NCBI GenBank assembly: GCA_963745205.1
Contig: CAVUWX010000014.1
Span: forward strand, 19,275 to 83,274
Direction of reading: 5' to 3'
Origin: Hyphomicrobium_A sp963745205
GTDB lineage: Bacteria; Pseudomonadota; Alphaproteobacteria; Rhizobiales; Hyphomicrobiaceae
Length of the DNA: 64,000 bases
The position numbers and the translations under genes were made by a program. Below the pieces are notes generated by a model. That model searched no databases and was not told where the DNA came from. It saw only the letters and a program-made list of their open reading frames with translations. Numbering within the stretch: position 1 is the first letter of the stretch; every line of letters starts with the position of its first letter. Below, piece by piece: positions 51,387-60,511 of this stretch.

Positions 51387-52463
51387 CTATTGCAGGGCTT
51401 TCGACTTGCCGTCGATCGACTTCAAGAGATCCTGCCACGACTTCGCGAACGCCTTGGCGCCGTCCGCCTGGAGCTGATGCCCTAGCGCATCGATGTCGAT
51501 GCCGGCGCTGCCGAACTCGTCCAGCACCTTACCGCTGTCGCCGCCGTCCGCCGCGATGAGGCTGCCGACGTTGCCGTGATCGGCGAAGGCGTGCAGCGTC
51601 TCGTCGGGCATGGTGTTGACCGTGTTCGGTGCTGCGAGCGCGGTGATGTACATGGTGTCGGGCGACTTGGGGTCCTTGGTGCTCGTGCTCGCGAACAGCA
51701 GTCGCTGCGGCCGCGCGCCTAAGGATTCGAGCCGCTGCCAGCGGTCGCTGTCGAGCAACTCGCGGTAGGCGCGATAGGCCTGCTTGGAAACCGCGATGCC
51801 GAGCTTGTCACGCAGGCGCTCTCCCACCTTGTCGACAACGGCGCGGTCCCAGCGGCTGACGAACACGGAGGCGACTGACCGTACGTCTGGGCTCAGGCCC
51901 GCGGCGACGCGGCGTTCGAGCCCCTTAATGTAGGCGTCGGCCGCCGCAAGATAGTCGTTGCCCGAGAACAGCAGCGTGACGTTCACGGCAACCCCGGCAA
52001 AGATCGATTCCTCGATGGCCGGCAGGCCCTCCTTGGTACCCGGGATCTTGATGAAGAGGTTGGGCTTGCCGGCCCGATCAAACAGGCGCTTGGCCTCGGC
52101 GATCGTCGCCTTGGTATCGTAGGCGAGTAGCGGGGACACCTCGAGCGAAACCCAGCCGTCGACGGTCGCCGTGCGGCGGTGAACGGGGAAGAAGAGATCG
52201 GCGGCGCGCTTCAAGTCCTCAAGCGCCAGCTCGAAGAACAAGGCCTCGCCCGACAGGCCCGATTTCACGAGCTTGCGGATAGCGTCGTCGTACCAGGTGC
52301 TCTTGGCGACCGCCTTCTCGAAGATGGTCGGGTTCGAGGTGAGACCCGTCACGGATAGCTCGTCGATGTATTTGCGCAGCCGGCCGCTATCCAGCATGTC
52401 GCGGGTGATGTCGTCGATCCAAAGGCTTTGCCCGATGTCGTGCAGCTTCTGCGTCGCCTTCAC
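51387..52463 (-). CDS. tal: transaldolase
   Basis: A 358-residue transaldolase of the pentose phosphate pathway, of the subfamily often joined to Pgi. Motifs: GLTSNPTIFEKAVAKST near the N-terminus, DGWVSLEVSPLLAYDT and the Schiff-base lysine in NLFIKIPGTKEGLPAIEES. The start is GTG at 52463 with a GGGAGA site; an upstream reading lacks support. It is followed 11 bases later by pgi. With pgl across a divergent 334-base gap it forms a sugar-phosphate gene group. Confidence 0.93.
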   Translation of the reverse strand: MKATQKLHDIGQSLWIDDITRDMLDSGRLRKYIDELSVTGLTSNPTIFEKAVAKSTWYDDAIRKLVKSGLSGEALFFELALEDLKRAADLFFPVHRRTATVDGWVSLEVSPLLAYDTKATIAEAKRLFDRAGKPNLFIKIPGTKEGLPAIEESIFAGVAVNVTLLFSGNDYLAAADAYIKGLERRVAAGLSPDVRSVASVFVSRWDRAVVDKVGERLRDKLGIAVSKQAYRAYRELLDSDRWQRLESLGARPQRLLFASTSTKDPKSPDTMYITALAAPNTVNTMPDETLHAFADHGNVGSLIAADGGDSGKVLDEFGSAGIDIDALGHQLQADGAKAFAKSWQDLLKSIDGKSKALQ

Positions 52464-52797
52464 GGGCGTCTCCCGATGAGTTGTTGGGGCCACGAGCAAG
52501 CCCAAGGGGTCACGAGCTGCCAGCCGCCGACCGTCATATCAGCCAGGGCAGCGCCGGCCGCAAGTCCGATGTGGCGGGGATCTGCGATGCCCGCGAAAAC
52601 CGGGCGTTTGCGGGGCGCCAAGGAACCCGGCTGAGCACAACGGAGTTGGGATCATCGGGTGCACATCGGTCTGATTGCGACGTTCAAATCGAGGGCCAAG
52701 AAACCTTACTGCGGCTTTGTGCGATCCCGTGCAGGCCATTGTTATTCAACGCCGATGTAAAACGTGTGCGCATCAGGGGTACCCTTAGGCGAGTTCG

Positions 52798-53553
52798 ATG
52801 ATGGATCTTGTCGAAGCCACCCTCAAGAAGCCCGCCGTCGGGACGCTTCGCATTTACGAGGACCGCGAAGCGCTCGCGCACGCCGCGGCGCAATTGATCT
52901 GCGAGACCGCGGTTCTGAAACCTGGCCCTATCCGCATCGCGCTGTGCGGTGGGACGACGACGCGGGCGGCTTACGAACTGCTCGCGCAGGACCCGCCCCT
53001 TCACCGTCTGCCGTGGGGCCGTGTGCACTGGATCATCGGCGATGAGCGCTTCGTAGGGCGCTCTCACCCCGCCAGCAACTTTGGCATGGTGAACACAGCC
53101 TTCCTGTCGCGCGTGCCAGCGCCTGCCGAGAACGTGCACGCGATTGCCGCAGAAAACATCGATCTCGCCGAGGCAGCCGCACAATACGACACACGGCTGA
53201 AGCAGCTCTACGGTGCCGAGACGCTGCGCATGGACCGCCCGCTGCTCGACCTGACCCTGCTCGGCATCGGCGACGACGGCCACACCGCGTCGCTGCTCGT
53301 CGACCATCCAGTTCTGGAGGAAGGCGACCGCTGGGTCGCCCCCGTTCGTGACCAGCATCAATCGCGCGTCACCCTGACCTACCCAGCGCTCGAGGGCAGC
53401 CGCATCGTGGCCTTCATCGTCGCAGGCGAGGACAAGAGGGAGATCCTCGATCGCGTCCTGGCCGGCGATGCGAGCACACCGGCGGGGCGTCTGCGCCCTA
53501 TCGGCGACGTCCTCTGGCTCGTCGATCAGGCCGCCGCCGGGCGCTGGTACTGA
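52798..53553 (+). CDS. pgl: 6-phosphogluconolactonase
   Basis: A 251-residue hydrolase that opens 6-phosphogluconolactone in the oxidative pentose phosphate pathway. Motifs: IALCGGTTTRAAYELLAQDP, HWIIGDERFVGRSHPASNFG and LLGIGDDGHTASLLVDHP with the catalytic His-containing DGHTASL. It is transcribed divergently from tal-pgi. Zwf, which normally precedes it in function, is not in this window. The next gene (GTPase) is 59 bases downstream. Confidence 0.92.
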   Translation: MMDLVEATLKKPAVGTLRIYEDREALAHAAAQLICETAVLKPGPIRIALCGGTTTRAAYELLAQDPPLHRLPWGRVHWIIGDERFVGRSHPASNFGMVNTAFLSRVPAPAENVHAIAAENIDLAEAAAQYDTRLKQLYGAETLRMDRPLLDLTLLGIGDDGHTASLLVDHPVLEEGDRWVAPVRDQHQSRVTLTYPALEGSRIVAFIVAGEDKREILDRVLAGDASTPAGRLRPIGDVLWLVDQAAAGRWY

Positions 53554-53612
53554 TTTTTCGCGACTTGCATCGCCCTCCTCTGTCACCAACTCGCCCCCCG
53601 CGGTAACGCGGC

Positions 53613-54926
53613 ATGATATCGATATATGCACGAGAGCGTCGAATAGCGGGAGCGCCTGAATTGATCGCGAAGCCGGCAAAGCAGTCCTTGCGGCAACGCT
53701 TGGTGCGCGCGGTCGAGGCCGTCAAGACAGCACTCTGGCCGACCGCCGCCGCAGATGGCACAACGCAGGAAGAGATCGCAGCGCGGGCGCGCGAGTTCGC
53801 ACCTGTGGTCTGGCTGCTCGGCAAGGTGCAGTCGGGCAAGACCTCGCTCATCCGCGTGATGACCGGCTGCTCGACAGCCGAGATCGGCGACGGCTTTCGC
53901 GCCTGCACCACGACATCCCGCATCTTCGATTTTCCCGAGGAGGCACCGCTCGTGCGCTTTCTCGACACGCGCGGTCTCGGCGAGGCGCGCTACGACCCCA
54001 CCGAGGACATCACATTCAGCGAGCGCCAGGCGCATCTCGTCATCGTGACGATGCGCGCGCTCGACGCCCAACAGGAGGCCATCGTCGACGTCGTGCACCT
54101 GATACGGCGCCGCCACCCAGAGTGGCCAATCATCGTCGTGCAGACGACCTTGCACGAGGGCCACCGGCCTGGCGCCAGCCATGTGCAGCCCTATCCGTTC
54201 AGCACCGGCGACGCCGCCGCTCTTTCCAACGCGGGTGTCAGCTCGGATCTGGTCCGCAGCCTCCTACGCCAGCGCACGCTCTTCGACGACGTTCCGGGCC
54301 ACGGCGCGATTGTGTTCGTGCCAGTCGATTTTACGCTGCCGGAGGACGGCTGGGTGCCGCCCGACTATGGCCATGAAGCGCTCGTCGCCGCGCTGCAGGA
54401 AGTAGCGCCGGAAGCCGTCGCCTCGGCGCTGGCAAATCTCACCGGCACCGCGACTGACGCTCTCGCCGATCGCGCCCACCCGCACGTGCTGGGATACGCC
54501 AGCGCCGCTGCGGCAGCCGATCTCTGGCCGGTCGCCGGCGTCGCGCTGGTGCCGGCGGTCCAGGCCAAGCTCATCCACACGCTCGGCACCATTTATGGCG
54601 TCGTCTGGGACCGCCGGGCACTCGCCGAGTTCGCGAGCGCGCTCGGCGCCACCACGCTCCTGCGGGTGGCCTCCGGCTTCGGCGCGCGCGAGCTGGCCAA
54701 GCTCGTCCCCGTCTACGGGCAGACCGCGGGTACGGCGGCCGCGGCCGGCATGAGCTTTGCCACAACGTATGCGCTCGGCAAGGCCGCGTGCTATTTTCTC
54801 GCGCGCCGCAAGGCGGGCGCCAGCGATCCCGTGGGCGTTGCGCAAGCCTACAAGGACGCGCTTGGTTCCGCCCTGCGGCTCGCGCGCGAGCGAGGCATCT
54901 CCAATCCGCAGAACCGAAAGAGCTAG
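53613..54926 (+). CDS. GTPase with DUF697-type membrane domain
   Basis: A 437-residue protein. A G domain occupies about residues 50-230: P-loop LLGKVQSGKTSLIRVMTG, G3 FLDTRGLG; the G4 motif is degenerate (VVQTTLHEG rather than NKxD or TxxD). The C-terminal part (about 280-410) has hydrophobic helices of the DUF697/YcjF type (GYASAAAAADLWPVAGVALV, GATTLLRVASGFGARELAKL). It probably associates with the inner membrane. The stop (TAG) is directly followed by the ATG of the next GTPase, so translation is coupled. No function is known. Confidence 0.8.
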   Translation: MISIYARERRIAGAPELIAKPAKQSLRQRLVRAVEAVKTALWPTAAADGTTQEEIAARAREFAPVVWLLGKVQSGKTSLIRVMTGCSTAEIGDGFRACTTTSRIFDFPEEAPLVRFLDTRGLGEARYDPTEDITFSERQAHLVIVTMRALDAQQEAIVDVVHLIRRRHPEWPIIVVQTTLHEGHRPGASHVQPYPFSTGDAAALSNAGVSSDLVRSLLRQRTLFDDVPGHGAIVFVPVDFTLPEDGWVPPDYGHEALVAALQEVAPEAVASALANLTGTATDALADRAHPHVLGYASAAAAADLWPVAGVALVPAVQAKLIHTLGTIYGVVWDRRALAEFASALGATTLLRVASGFGARELAKLVPVYGQTAGTAAAAGMSFATTYALGKAACYFLARRKAGASDPVGVAQAYKDALGSALRLARERGISNPQNRKS

Positions 54927-56459
54927 ATGAGCCGGCAGACCCGCGCCCTATCCTACCTGCGCGCCGCGATGGTGATCACCGCGCTGGCGCTGCCTTTAGT
55001 ATCGCTGGTCCTCCTCGGCTCGTTCTGGCTCTGGCAGCATGGCTACATCCTCTATTGGGCGGTCGCGGCGTGCGTCGTTACCGTGTCGGCGTACGCTGCG
55101 GAGCGGTGGATCCTGCGCGACGCGGTCAAGCGAACGCGCCCGCCCGAAGACCCGCAGAACGCCCCTGACCCATTGTGGAACGCGCGTGAGACGGGCGCCT
55201 GGGAAGCGGTGGTGCACATCATCGAGACGCTCGAGCCCAGCAAGATCGACAGCCGCGATGCCGTGCTCGCACTCGGCACGCGCACGGTCGATGCGGTGGC
55301 AAAGCAGATGCATCCCGGCGAGAAGGATCCGCTGTGGAAGTTCACGGTGCCCGAGGCGCTGGCGCTCATCGAGCGCGTCAGCTCCGAGCTTGGGCCTCTG
55401 GTGCGCGAAAGCATTCCACTGGGCGACCGCCTCACCGTCGGCCAGCTCCTAACAATCTACCGCTGGCGCTCGATCATCGGCGTCGCCGAATCCGCCTTCG
55501 ACCTATGGCGCATCGTACGCCTCTTGAACCCCGCCTCTGCGCTGACACAGGAGATGCGCGAGAACGTGACGCGGCAACTCTATGACTGGGGGCGTGAGGA
55601 GCTCGGCCGCCGGCTAGCGGCTGCCTACGTGCGCGAGGTGGGGCGAGCTGCGATCGATCTCTACAGCGGCCGCCTGAGTGTTCCGGCCGCGACGCTTGCA
55701 ACGACGGTCACCAAGGCGACGCGGCAGGACCGCTCCGAGCAAGGCCTCGCCGAGCCGCTGCGTGTGCTGATCGCGGGCCAAGTCGGCGCCGGCAAGTCTA
55801 GTCTAGTCAATGCGCTGGCGGGCGAGGTCAAGGCCGCGGCTGACGTGCTGCCGGCAACGAAGGGGTTCACGGCCTACGAGTTGAAGCGCCAAGGCTCTCC
55901 CGAGGCGCTGCTGATCGACAGCCCCGGCCTTGGCAGTGATGCGGACGAAACGGCGGCGCTCCTCAAGGAGGCGGACCATTGCGATCTCGTGCAGTGGGTC
56001 GTCTCGGCGACGCGTCCCGACCGCGAGTCTGACCGCAGGACGCTTAGCGCATTGCGCGACCACCTTGCCGCGCGGTTCGAGCGGCGCCAGCCGCCGATCC
56101 TTCTCGTGCTAACCCATATCGACCAGCTTCGACCCTTCCAGGAGTGGAGCCCACCGTACGATCTGGAAGATAGCGCGGTGCCCAAAGCGCAGTCGATCCG
56201 CCAAGCGCTGCAGGCTGTCGCCGAGGACGTGGGCATTCCGATCGAGGCCACCGTACCTGTCTGCCTCGACCCCGTGCGCGGCATCTATAACGTCGACACG
56301 CTGTGGGCGAAGATCCTCGACGTGATGCCCGAGGCGCAGAGCGCAAGGCTCTTGCGCGTGCTGCTCGCCGCTGGCAGTGAAGGCCGCTGGCGACGCCTAT
56401 GGTCGCAGGCGGTCAATGCCGGCCGCGTCGTCACACATGTCCTCAAGTCGAAACCTTGA
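54927..56459 (+). CDS. membrane-anchored GTPase, YfjP-like
   Basis: A 510-residue protein. The N-terminus has two hydrophobic helices (MVITALALPLVSLVLLGSFW and ILYWAVAACVVTVSAYAAER). A helical region of about 180 residues follows, and then a G domain from about residue 270: P-loop AGQVGAGKSSLVNALAGE, switch II LIDSPGLGSDADET, and G4 LVLTHIDQL. This is the layout of the YfjP/HSR1-type GTPases. It starts one base after the stop of the other GTPase, so the pair is almost surely made in equal amounts and may form a heterodimer at the membrane; that is inference. Confidence 0.82.
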   Translation: MSRQTRALSYLRAAMVITALALPLVSLVLLGSFWLWQHGYILYWAVAACVVTVSAYAAERWILRDAVKRTRPPEDPQNAPDPLWNARETGAWEAVVHIIETLEPSKIDSRDAVLALGTRTVDAVAKQMHPGEKDPLWKFTVPEALALIERVSSELGPLVRESIPLGDRLTVGQLLTIYRWRSIIGVAESAFDLWRIVRLLNPASALTQEMRENVTRQLYDWGREELGRRLAAAYVREVGRAAIDLYSGRLSVPAATLATTVTKATRQDRSEQGLAEPLRVLIAGQVGAGKSSLVNALAGEVKAAADVLPATKGFTAYELKRQGSPEALLIDSPGLGSDADETAALLKEADHCDLVQWVVSATRPDRESDRRTLSALRDHLAARFERRQPPILLVLTHIDQLRPFQEWSPPYDLEDSAVPKAQSIRQALQAVAEDVGIPIEATVPVCLDPVRGIYNVDTLWAKILDVMPEAQSARLLRVLLAAGSEGRWRRLWSQAVNAGRVVTHVLKSKP

Positions 56460-56599
56460 TCGCCTGTGGGGAGGCGCGGCATCGAAGGCATCGATAGCCC
56501 GCGGCATCGCTGATAGTCTGCCGAGGTAAGGGCGAGCGCTCACGTCCCCGCGCGAGCGACGCCACGCGGCAGCGACGGGCATCGGGGGTTCGAATTTCC

Positions 56600-58012
56600 A
56601 TGATCTTGGTCGGCATGATCGGTTACGTGCTCCTGCAGTTTGCCATCGGCGTGTGGGTCTCGCGGCGCGTCAAGAACGAGACCGATTACATTCTCGCGGG
56701 CCGCAGCCTCGGGCCGACGCTGGTCGCCTTCTCGGTGTTCGCCACCTGGTTCGGCGCGGAGGCGATCGTCGCCACCTCGGGCGAGGTCTATGACAAGGGG
56801 CTTGCCGGTGCTCTCGTCGACCCGCTCGCCTACGGTCTCGCCGTAATCGCGGCGGGTGTGCTCTATGCCGCGTTCCTGTGGCGCAAGGGCGTATCGACCT
56901 TCGCCGACGTCTTCCGCGAACGATTTTCGCCGGCGATCGAGAAGCTCGTGGTGGTGGTCCTGCTGCCGGGATCAGTGTTCTGGGCAGCGGCGCAGATCCG
57001 CGCTTTCGGGCAGGTGCTGGCCTCCGGTTCGGGCATGCCGCTCGCAACCGCCATCACCATCGCCGCGCTGCTCGTCGCCTCCTACTCTGCGGTCGGCGGT
57101 CTGCTCGCTGACGCGGTGACCGATGTCCTGCAAGGCTTCGCAGTTATAAGCGGCCTCATCGTGCTGAGCATTGCTGTGGCGTACGCGGGCGGCGGCGTGT
57201 CGAATGTGCTCGGGCACGTAGAGCCAGAGCGGCTGCGCATTTTCACCGCGACCGATGAACCACCGCTGCAGCGCATCGAGCAAATCGCGGTCGCGTTCTT
57301 CGGCTCGTTCGTGGCGATCGAGCTCATTTCGCGCTTTTTGGGCGCGCGCTCGGCCGGCATCGCCGCGGGCGGCACCATCCTGGGCGGCGTCATGTATATC
57401 GTGATCGGCGTTCTCCCCGTCTTTCTCGGCTTGGCGGCCTACACACTTGTTCAATCGAACCCGGAGCTCGCGGGAAAGCTCACGGATTCGGAGCGCACCG
57501 TCTCGGTGCTTTCGGAGCATTTCCTGCCGAGTTGGCACTACGTCATCTTCGGGGGCGCGCTTATCTCGGCCATTCTGTCGGTCGTGCACTCCGCGTTGCA
57601 TGCCTCCGGCGCACAGGTCTCGCACAACATCGTCGTGCGCGTGGTGCCGGGGATGGGTGGGCGCGAGAAACTGATCGCCGCGCGTATCAGCGTCGTGGTG
57701 CTGACGGCCATTGCCTTCGTGCTGGCGCTGACGTCCGACCGCATTAAGGGCCTGGTCGAGATCGCCTCGGCATTCGGTAGCGCCGGCGTGTTCGTCTCCG
57801 CCGCCTTCGGCATGTTCACGCGCATCGGCGGCCCGCTCAGCGCCGGGCTCTCCATCTGCCTCGGCACGATCGTGTGGGCTGTCGGGCACTTCGTGCTCGA
57901 GTGGCCGACACCCTACCTCATCGCGGTCGCCTGCTCAGGCGTGGCCTACATTGCAGCGAGCTTCTGGACGCCTGGCTCGTTGAAAGCGAATGGTCGGAGC
58001 GGGGAGATTTGA
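56600..58012 (+). CDS. sodium:solute symporter family protein
   Basis: A 470-residue LeuT-fold transporter of the solute:sodium symporter family with about 13 helices. Motifs: NETDYILAGRSLGPTLVAFS near the N-terminus, VLLPGSVFWAAAQIRAFGQV and SAILSVVHSALHASGAQVSH in the middle. Its substrate is not evident (proline/pantothenate/carboxylate-type). Its last seven codons (NGRSGEI) are encoded by the tRNA-Pro-like 3' fragment at 57991-58030, with the stop inside the T-loop sequence. It therefore overlaps the tRNA 3' end in a convergent way. Confidence 0.82.
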   Translation: MILVGMIGYVLLQFAIGVWVSRRVKNETDYILAGRSLGPTLVAFSVFATWFGAEAIVATSGEVYDKGLAGALVDPLAYGLAVIAAGVLYAAFLWRKGVSTFADVFRERFSPAIEKLVVVVLLPGSVFWAAAQIRAFGQVLASGSGMPLATAITIAALLVASYSAVGGLLADAVTDVLQGFAVISGLIVLSIAVAYAGGGVSNVLGHVEPERLRIFTATDEPPLQRIEQIAVAFFGSFVAIELISRFLGARSAGIAAGGTILGGVMYIVIGVLPVFLGLAAYTLVQSNPELAGKLTDSERTVSVLSEHFLPSWHYVIFGGALISAILSVVHSALHASGAQVSHNIVVRVVPGMGGREKLIAARISVVVLTAIAFVLALTSDRIKGLVEIASAFGSAGVFVSAAFGMFTRIGGPLSAGLSICLGTIVWAVGHFVLEWPTPYLIAVACSGVAYIAASFWTPGSLKANGRSGEI

Positions 58013-58030
58013 ACTCCCGACCCCCAGTCC
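57991..58030 (-). tRNA. 3' fragment of a tRNA-Pro gene (att-like)
   Basis: On the minus strand, ACTGGGGGTCGGGAGTTCAA continues into ATCTCCCCGCTCCGACCA. The T-arm GGGAG-TTCAAAT-CTCCC, the acceptor strand CGCTCCG, discriminator A and CCA are all present. This matches the 3' part of alphaproteobacterial tRNA-Pro (acceptor CGGAGCG/CGCTCCG) in my memory. The 5' part (D-arm, 5' acceptor strand) is absent upstream, where the anticodon stem cannot form. It is the typical leftover from integration into a tRNA 3' end. Confidence 0.75.
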
Positions 58031-58432
58031 CCCAGGAGCGTACGCCGATTGATATTGCATGGCTTTTTCGGGCTGACAGTCCGCCGGACTGCCGGTCCCA
58101 GTGGAGAAAAATTCGTACAATCAAGATGTTGCTAAGAGCACCACTTTGCTGAGGCTATGTTGAGGCTAAGCGCAGTCGCCTCGTTATCGCGACAAGCTTC
58201 CTCAGCCAAACTCATGGGGTTGCTCGTCTCACCGAACTCGAGTTGAGCGCCTTGACCGCAAAATTGCCCCTAGGCGGGCGACCACGCGTCGTTCAGCGGT
58301 CAGTTTGCGAGGTCAAAGCCGACGCTGTTGCGGAACAACGTTGACGCGTGCTCATGACCCTCAGCCGACGCTTGGGATCGTTCGATAGCGATCCGGATGC
58401 AGTGGAACTATTTTACACTCTCTATTGCCCCG
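58031..58432. other. 402-base island edge without a gene
   Basis: Nothing here reads as a credible gene. The region begins at the broken edge of the tRNA-Pro fragment and holds short AT-richer stretches. At 58077-58091 there is a small inverted repeat (CAGTCCG-C-CGGACTG). No integrase fragment is recognisable. Confidence 0.4.
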
Positions 58433-59620
58433 TTACCGTCGAGATCTCGACTTCCGCCAGCGAGAGATCTCCTCGACGAGCTTCTTGGGCTTCACCCTCG
58501 TGACAGGCACCTCTCCGCGGAAAACCAACCCCGATGTCCCGTCCACCGTTATGGCATCGCCTTCCTGGATCGCCACCACACCGAAAGAGCCGCTACGTCC
58601 GCCCGCGTCGATCTTCAAGAGGTGGCAGCCGACCAGGCAGACCTTGCCGAGCTGCCGCGCCACGACAGCTGCATGCGAGGTGCGCGCGCCGTGCGCCGTT
58701 ACGAGGGCCTCGGTCTTTGACAGGGCTTCGATGTCCGCGGTCTCGGTGTGCTCGCGCAACAGCACGACGGGCTTACCCTGACGCTTGAAATCATCGACGC
58801 GGCTCGTATCGAACACGGCCCCGCCAACTGCGACGCCGGCGCTCGCCGGTACGCAGCGAGCGATCGCCTGGGTACCCGGCGGCGGCGAAAGCTCCACGGC
58901 CTCGATCGCATCGAGATCAAGACCTTCGAGCAGAGCCAGGGCTGCGCCGGGCGGGATGATCTTCTCGCCAACAAGATCGTGGGCGATGCGCAGCGCGGCG
59001 AGCGGCGTGCGCTTGCCCGCGCGCGCCTGCAGCATGTAGAGGCGCCCCTCCTCGACGGTGAACTCGAAGTCCTGCATGTCGCCGAACTCCCGCTCGAGCA
59101 GACCACGGGCTTGGAGCAGTGCCTGGTAGGCTTCGGGCGCCCGCCGCTCCAGCTCGTCCATACCGAGCGCATTGCGCCGGCCGGCCACGACGTCCTCGCC
59201 TTGCGCGTTAGTTAGGTAATCGACGTAGAGCACATTGGAGCCATCCGATGGATTGCGCGTGAAGCCAACTCCAGAGCCCGAGTTTGGACCGGCATTGCCG
59301 AACACCATCTGTTGCACGATCGTTGCCGTGCCGACCTGGTCGGAAATGCCGTTGAGCTTGCGGTAGCTTTGAGCCCGCTTGCTCATCCACGACTTCAGGA
59401 TGGCTTCCACTGAAGCGCGCAGCTGCGCGACCGGCGAGGACGGGAACTCCTGACCGACGAGCGTTTGGAACTCCTCCTCGAAGGCTGACGCGAGCTCGTC
59501 GAGCGCCCTGCTGTCGAGCTCCTCCACTTGGGCAAGCTTCTCTTCGGCGAGCTTCGAAGCGAGGATGTCCTCGAAGTGCCTCGCCTCGACGCCGTGGACG
59601 ACCTCCGCGAACTGCTGCAC
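58433..59620 (-). pseudogene. 5'-truncated pyruvate phosphate dikinase-like gene
   Basis: The 395-residue frame aligns with the middle of PPDK: MVFGNAGPNSGSGVGFTRNP and NAQGEDVVAGRRNALG of the ATP-grasp domain, FEFTVEEGRLYMLQARAGKR, and the phosphohistidine domain LVTAHGARTSHAAVVARQLG. The first 180 or so residues, including the N-terminal ATP-binding part, are missing; the frame closes with TGA just upstream at 59624-59626. The C-terminal PEP-binding barrel is also absent, though this shorter form with a natural basic end may exist as a separate family. The 5' break coincides with a cytochrome c remnant, so a rearrangement fused two broken genes. Confidence 0.72.
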
Positions 59621-59633
59621 GACTCACGCCACG

Positions 59634-59711
59634 ATGCCCAATCTTATCCTGGCGCAGGAAGATCTCGACGATGTCGTGGCCTACATCCTGAGCTTACGCG
59701 CGCACAAATAG
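59634..59711 (+). pseudogene. remnant C-terminus of a cytochrome c gene
   Basis: The plus strand reads THATMPNLILAQEDLDDVVA then YILSLRAHK and stop. Such an ending (MPNL, DDVVAYILSL) is that of small class I cytochromes c, where the methionine is the haem ligand. The remainder of the gene is not found upstream; the sequence switches at about 59621 into the truncated PPDK gene on the other strand. Confidence 0.6.
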
Positions 59712-59747
59712 CGGACCCGTGCTCAGCGACGCGGCGGCGCGCCCATC

Positions 59748-60077
59748 CTATTGTGACCGCCGGTATTCCGATTCGGGCGTTTTGCCGTGGAGGTAATAGT
59801 AGATATTGGAGATCTCGCTCGGCGAGAAGCGAACTTGCGGCATCTCCCGGTGCTTCGGGCGAATGCCTTCGGTGAGTTCCGACTGGAGGCGCTCTGCCGG
59901 ATACAATTCGAGAACAATCGATAAATTCGGAGCTCCCTTGCGTGGACTCTCGCCGCCAGGAGTCACGGCGTGACACCTGCCGCAGTTCCTCTCGAGCAGT
60001 GCTTTGCCATCGCTGGCCTGGTCGGCATGAGCCGAGCCGACGCAGCAAACTATAAACGCCAAACACCGCCACAACAT
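59748..60077 (-). CDS. c-type cytochrome, 109 aa
   Basis: A small exported monohaem cytochrome. The signal peptide (LWRCLAFIVCCVGSAHA) is followed by ERNCGRCHAVTPGGESPRKG with CxxCH, then NLSIVLELYPAERLQSELTE and a methionine in HREMPQVRFSPSEISNIYYY, the likely second haem ligand. The ATG at 60077 has GGAG six bases upstream. A further in-frame ATG at 60095 has GGAAGG eight bases upstream and is preserved in the duplicated leader at 60928-60959, so it may be the true start. It lies in the tRNA-Pro island. Confidence 0.75.
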   Translation of the reverse strand: MLWRCLAFIVCCVGSAHADQASDGKALLERNCGRCHAVTPGGESPRKGAPNLSIVLELYPAERLQSELTEGIRPKHREMPQVRFSPSEISNIYYYLHGKTPESEYRRSQ

Positions 60078-60085
60078 CTCTAGCT

Positions 60086-60117
60086 CCGTCCGCATCCTTC
60101 CCACCTTCCAAGAAGTC
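60086..60117. repeat. leader repeat, copy 1
   Basis: On the minus strand the 32 bases contain TTCTTGGAAGGTGGGAAGG and the start codon region ATGCGGACGG. It matches copy 2 at 60928-60959 at 29 of 32 positions. It covers the ribosome-binding site and first codons of the cytochrome c gene. Confidence 0.6.
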
Positions 60118-60145
60118 TAGCCGCTCTCATGATTTCGCGTCACAG

Positions 60146-60325
60146 CTATGGGATCGATGTGACCGCGTCTTCTTCCGGCTTCTGCAATTCCGCCAATAAT
60201 CCGATGAGCGCGTCAGCTATAAGCTCCAGCGCCAAGTGGGATCGATAATCTGTCGAAGTGGTTTCAGCGCTGTTGTCGGCCGAGCGATGAAGCAATTCAT
60301 CAACGGTGGGAACCTTCAAAGGCAT
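60146..60325 (-). CDS. hypothetical protein, 59 aa
   Basis: A small soluble protein starting MPLKVPTVDELLHRSADNSA, with a helix-rich HLALELIADALIGLLAELQK segment. A good ribosome-binding site (GGGAGAAG, six bases before ATG 60325) supports it. I recognise no family. It is upstream of, and on the same strand as, the cytochrome c gene, 68 bases away. Confidence 0.5.
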   Translation of the reverse strand: MPLKVPTVDELLHRSADNSAETTSTDYRSHLALELIADALIGLLAELQKPEEDAVTSIP

Positions 60326-60460
60326 TGCTCTTCTCCCATAGGACTTCCCAGACACGGGAAGCTCTATATCACAACACCACTCTCCACCCTCCGAGAGCTC
60401 TAACGTCTCGCGTCCCTCGTCCCGCCACAACAATCCCGTAGGGCCAGATCGAAACGCAAA

Positions 60461-60484
60461 AGGGCGGCCTCACAAGACCGCCCT
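60461..60484 (-). terminator. intrinsic terminator of the 52-aa gene
   Basis: Arms AGGGCGG and CCGCCCT with a 10-base loop. On the minus strand the stem ends in CCGCCCTTTTG, a short T run, 28 bases after the stop of the small secreted protein. This has the form of an intrinsic terminator. Confidence 0.65.
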
Positions 60485-60511
60485 CCAAATCCAATCTTCT
60501 GGCTGCTTGCT

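Noticed and set aside
58077..58091. Small palindrome CAGTCCG-C-CGGACTG near the tRNA-Pro fragment
   Set aside because: Seven-base arms occur often by chance in GC-rich DNA, and no matching partner or gene context supports a function.
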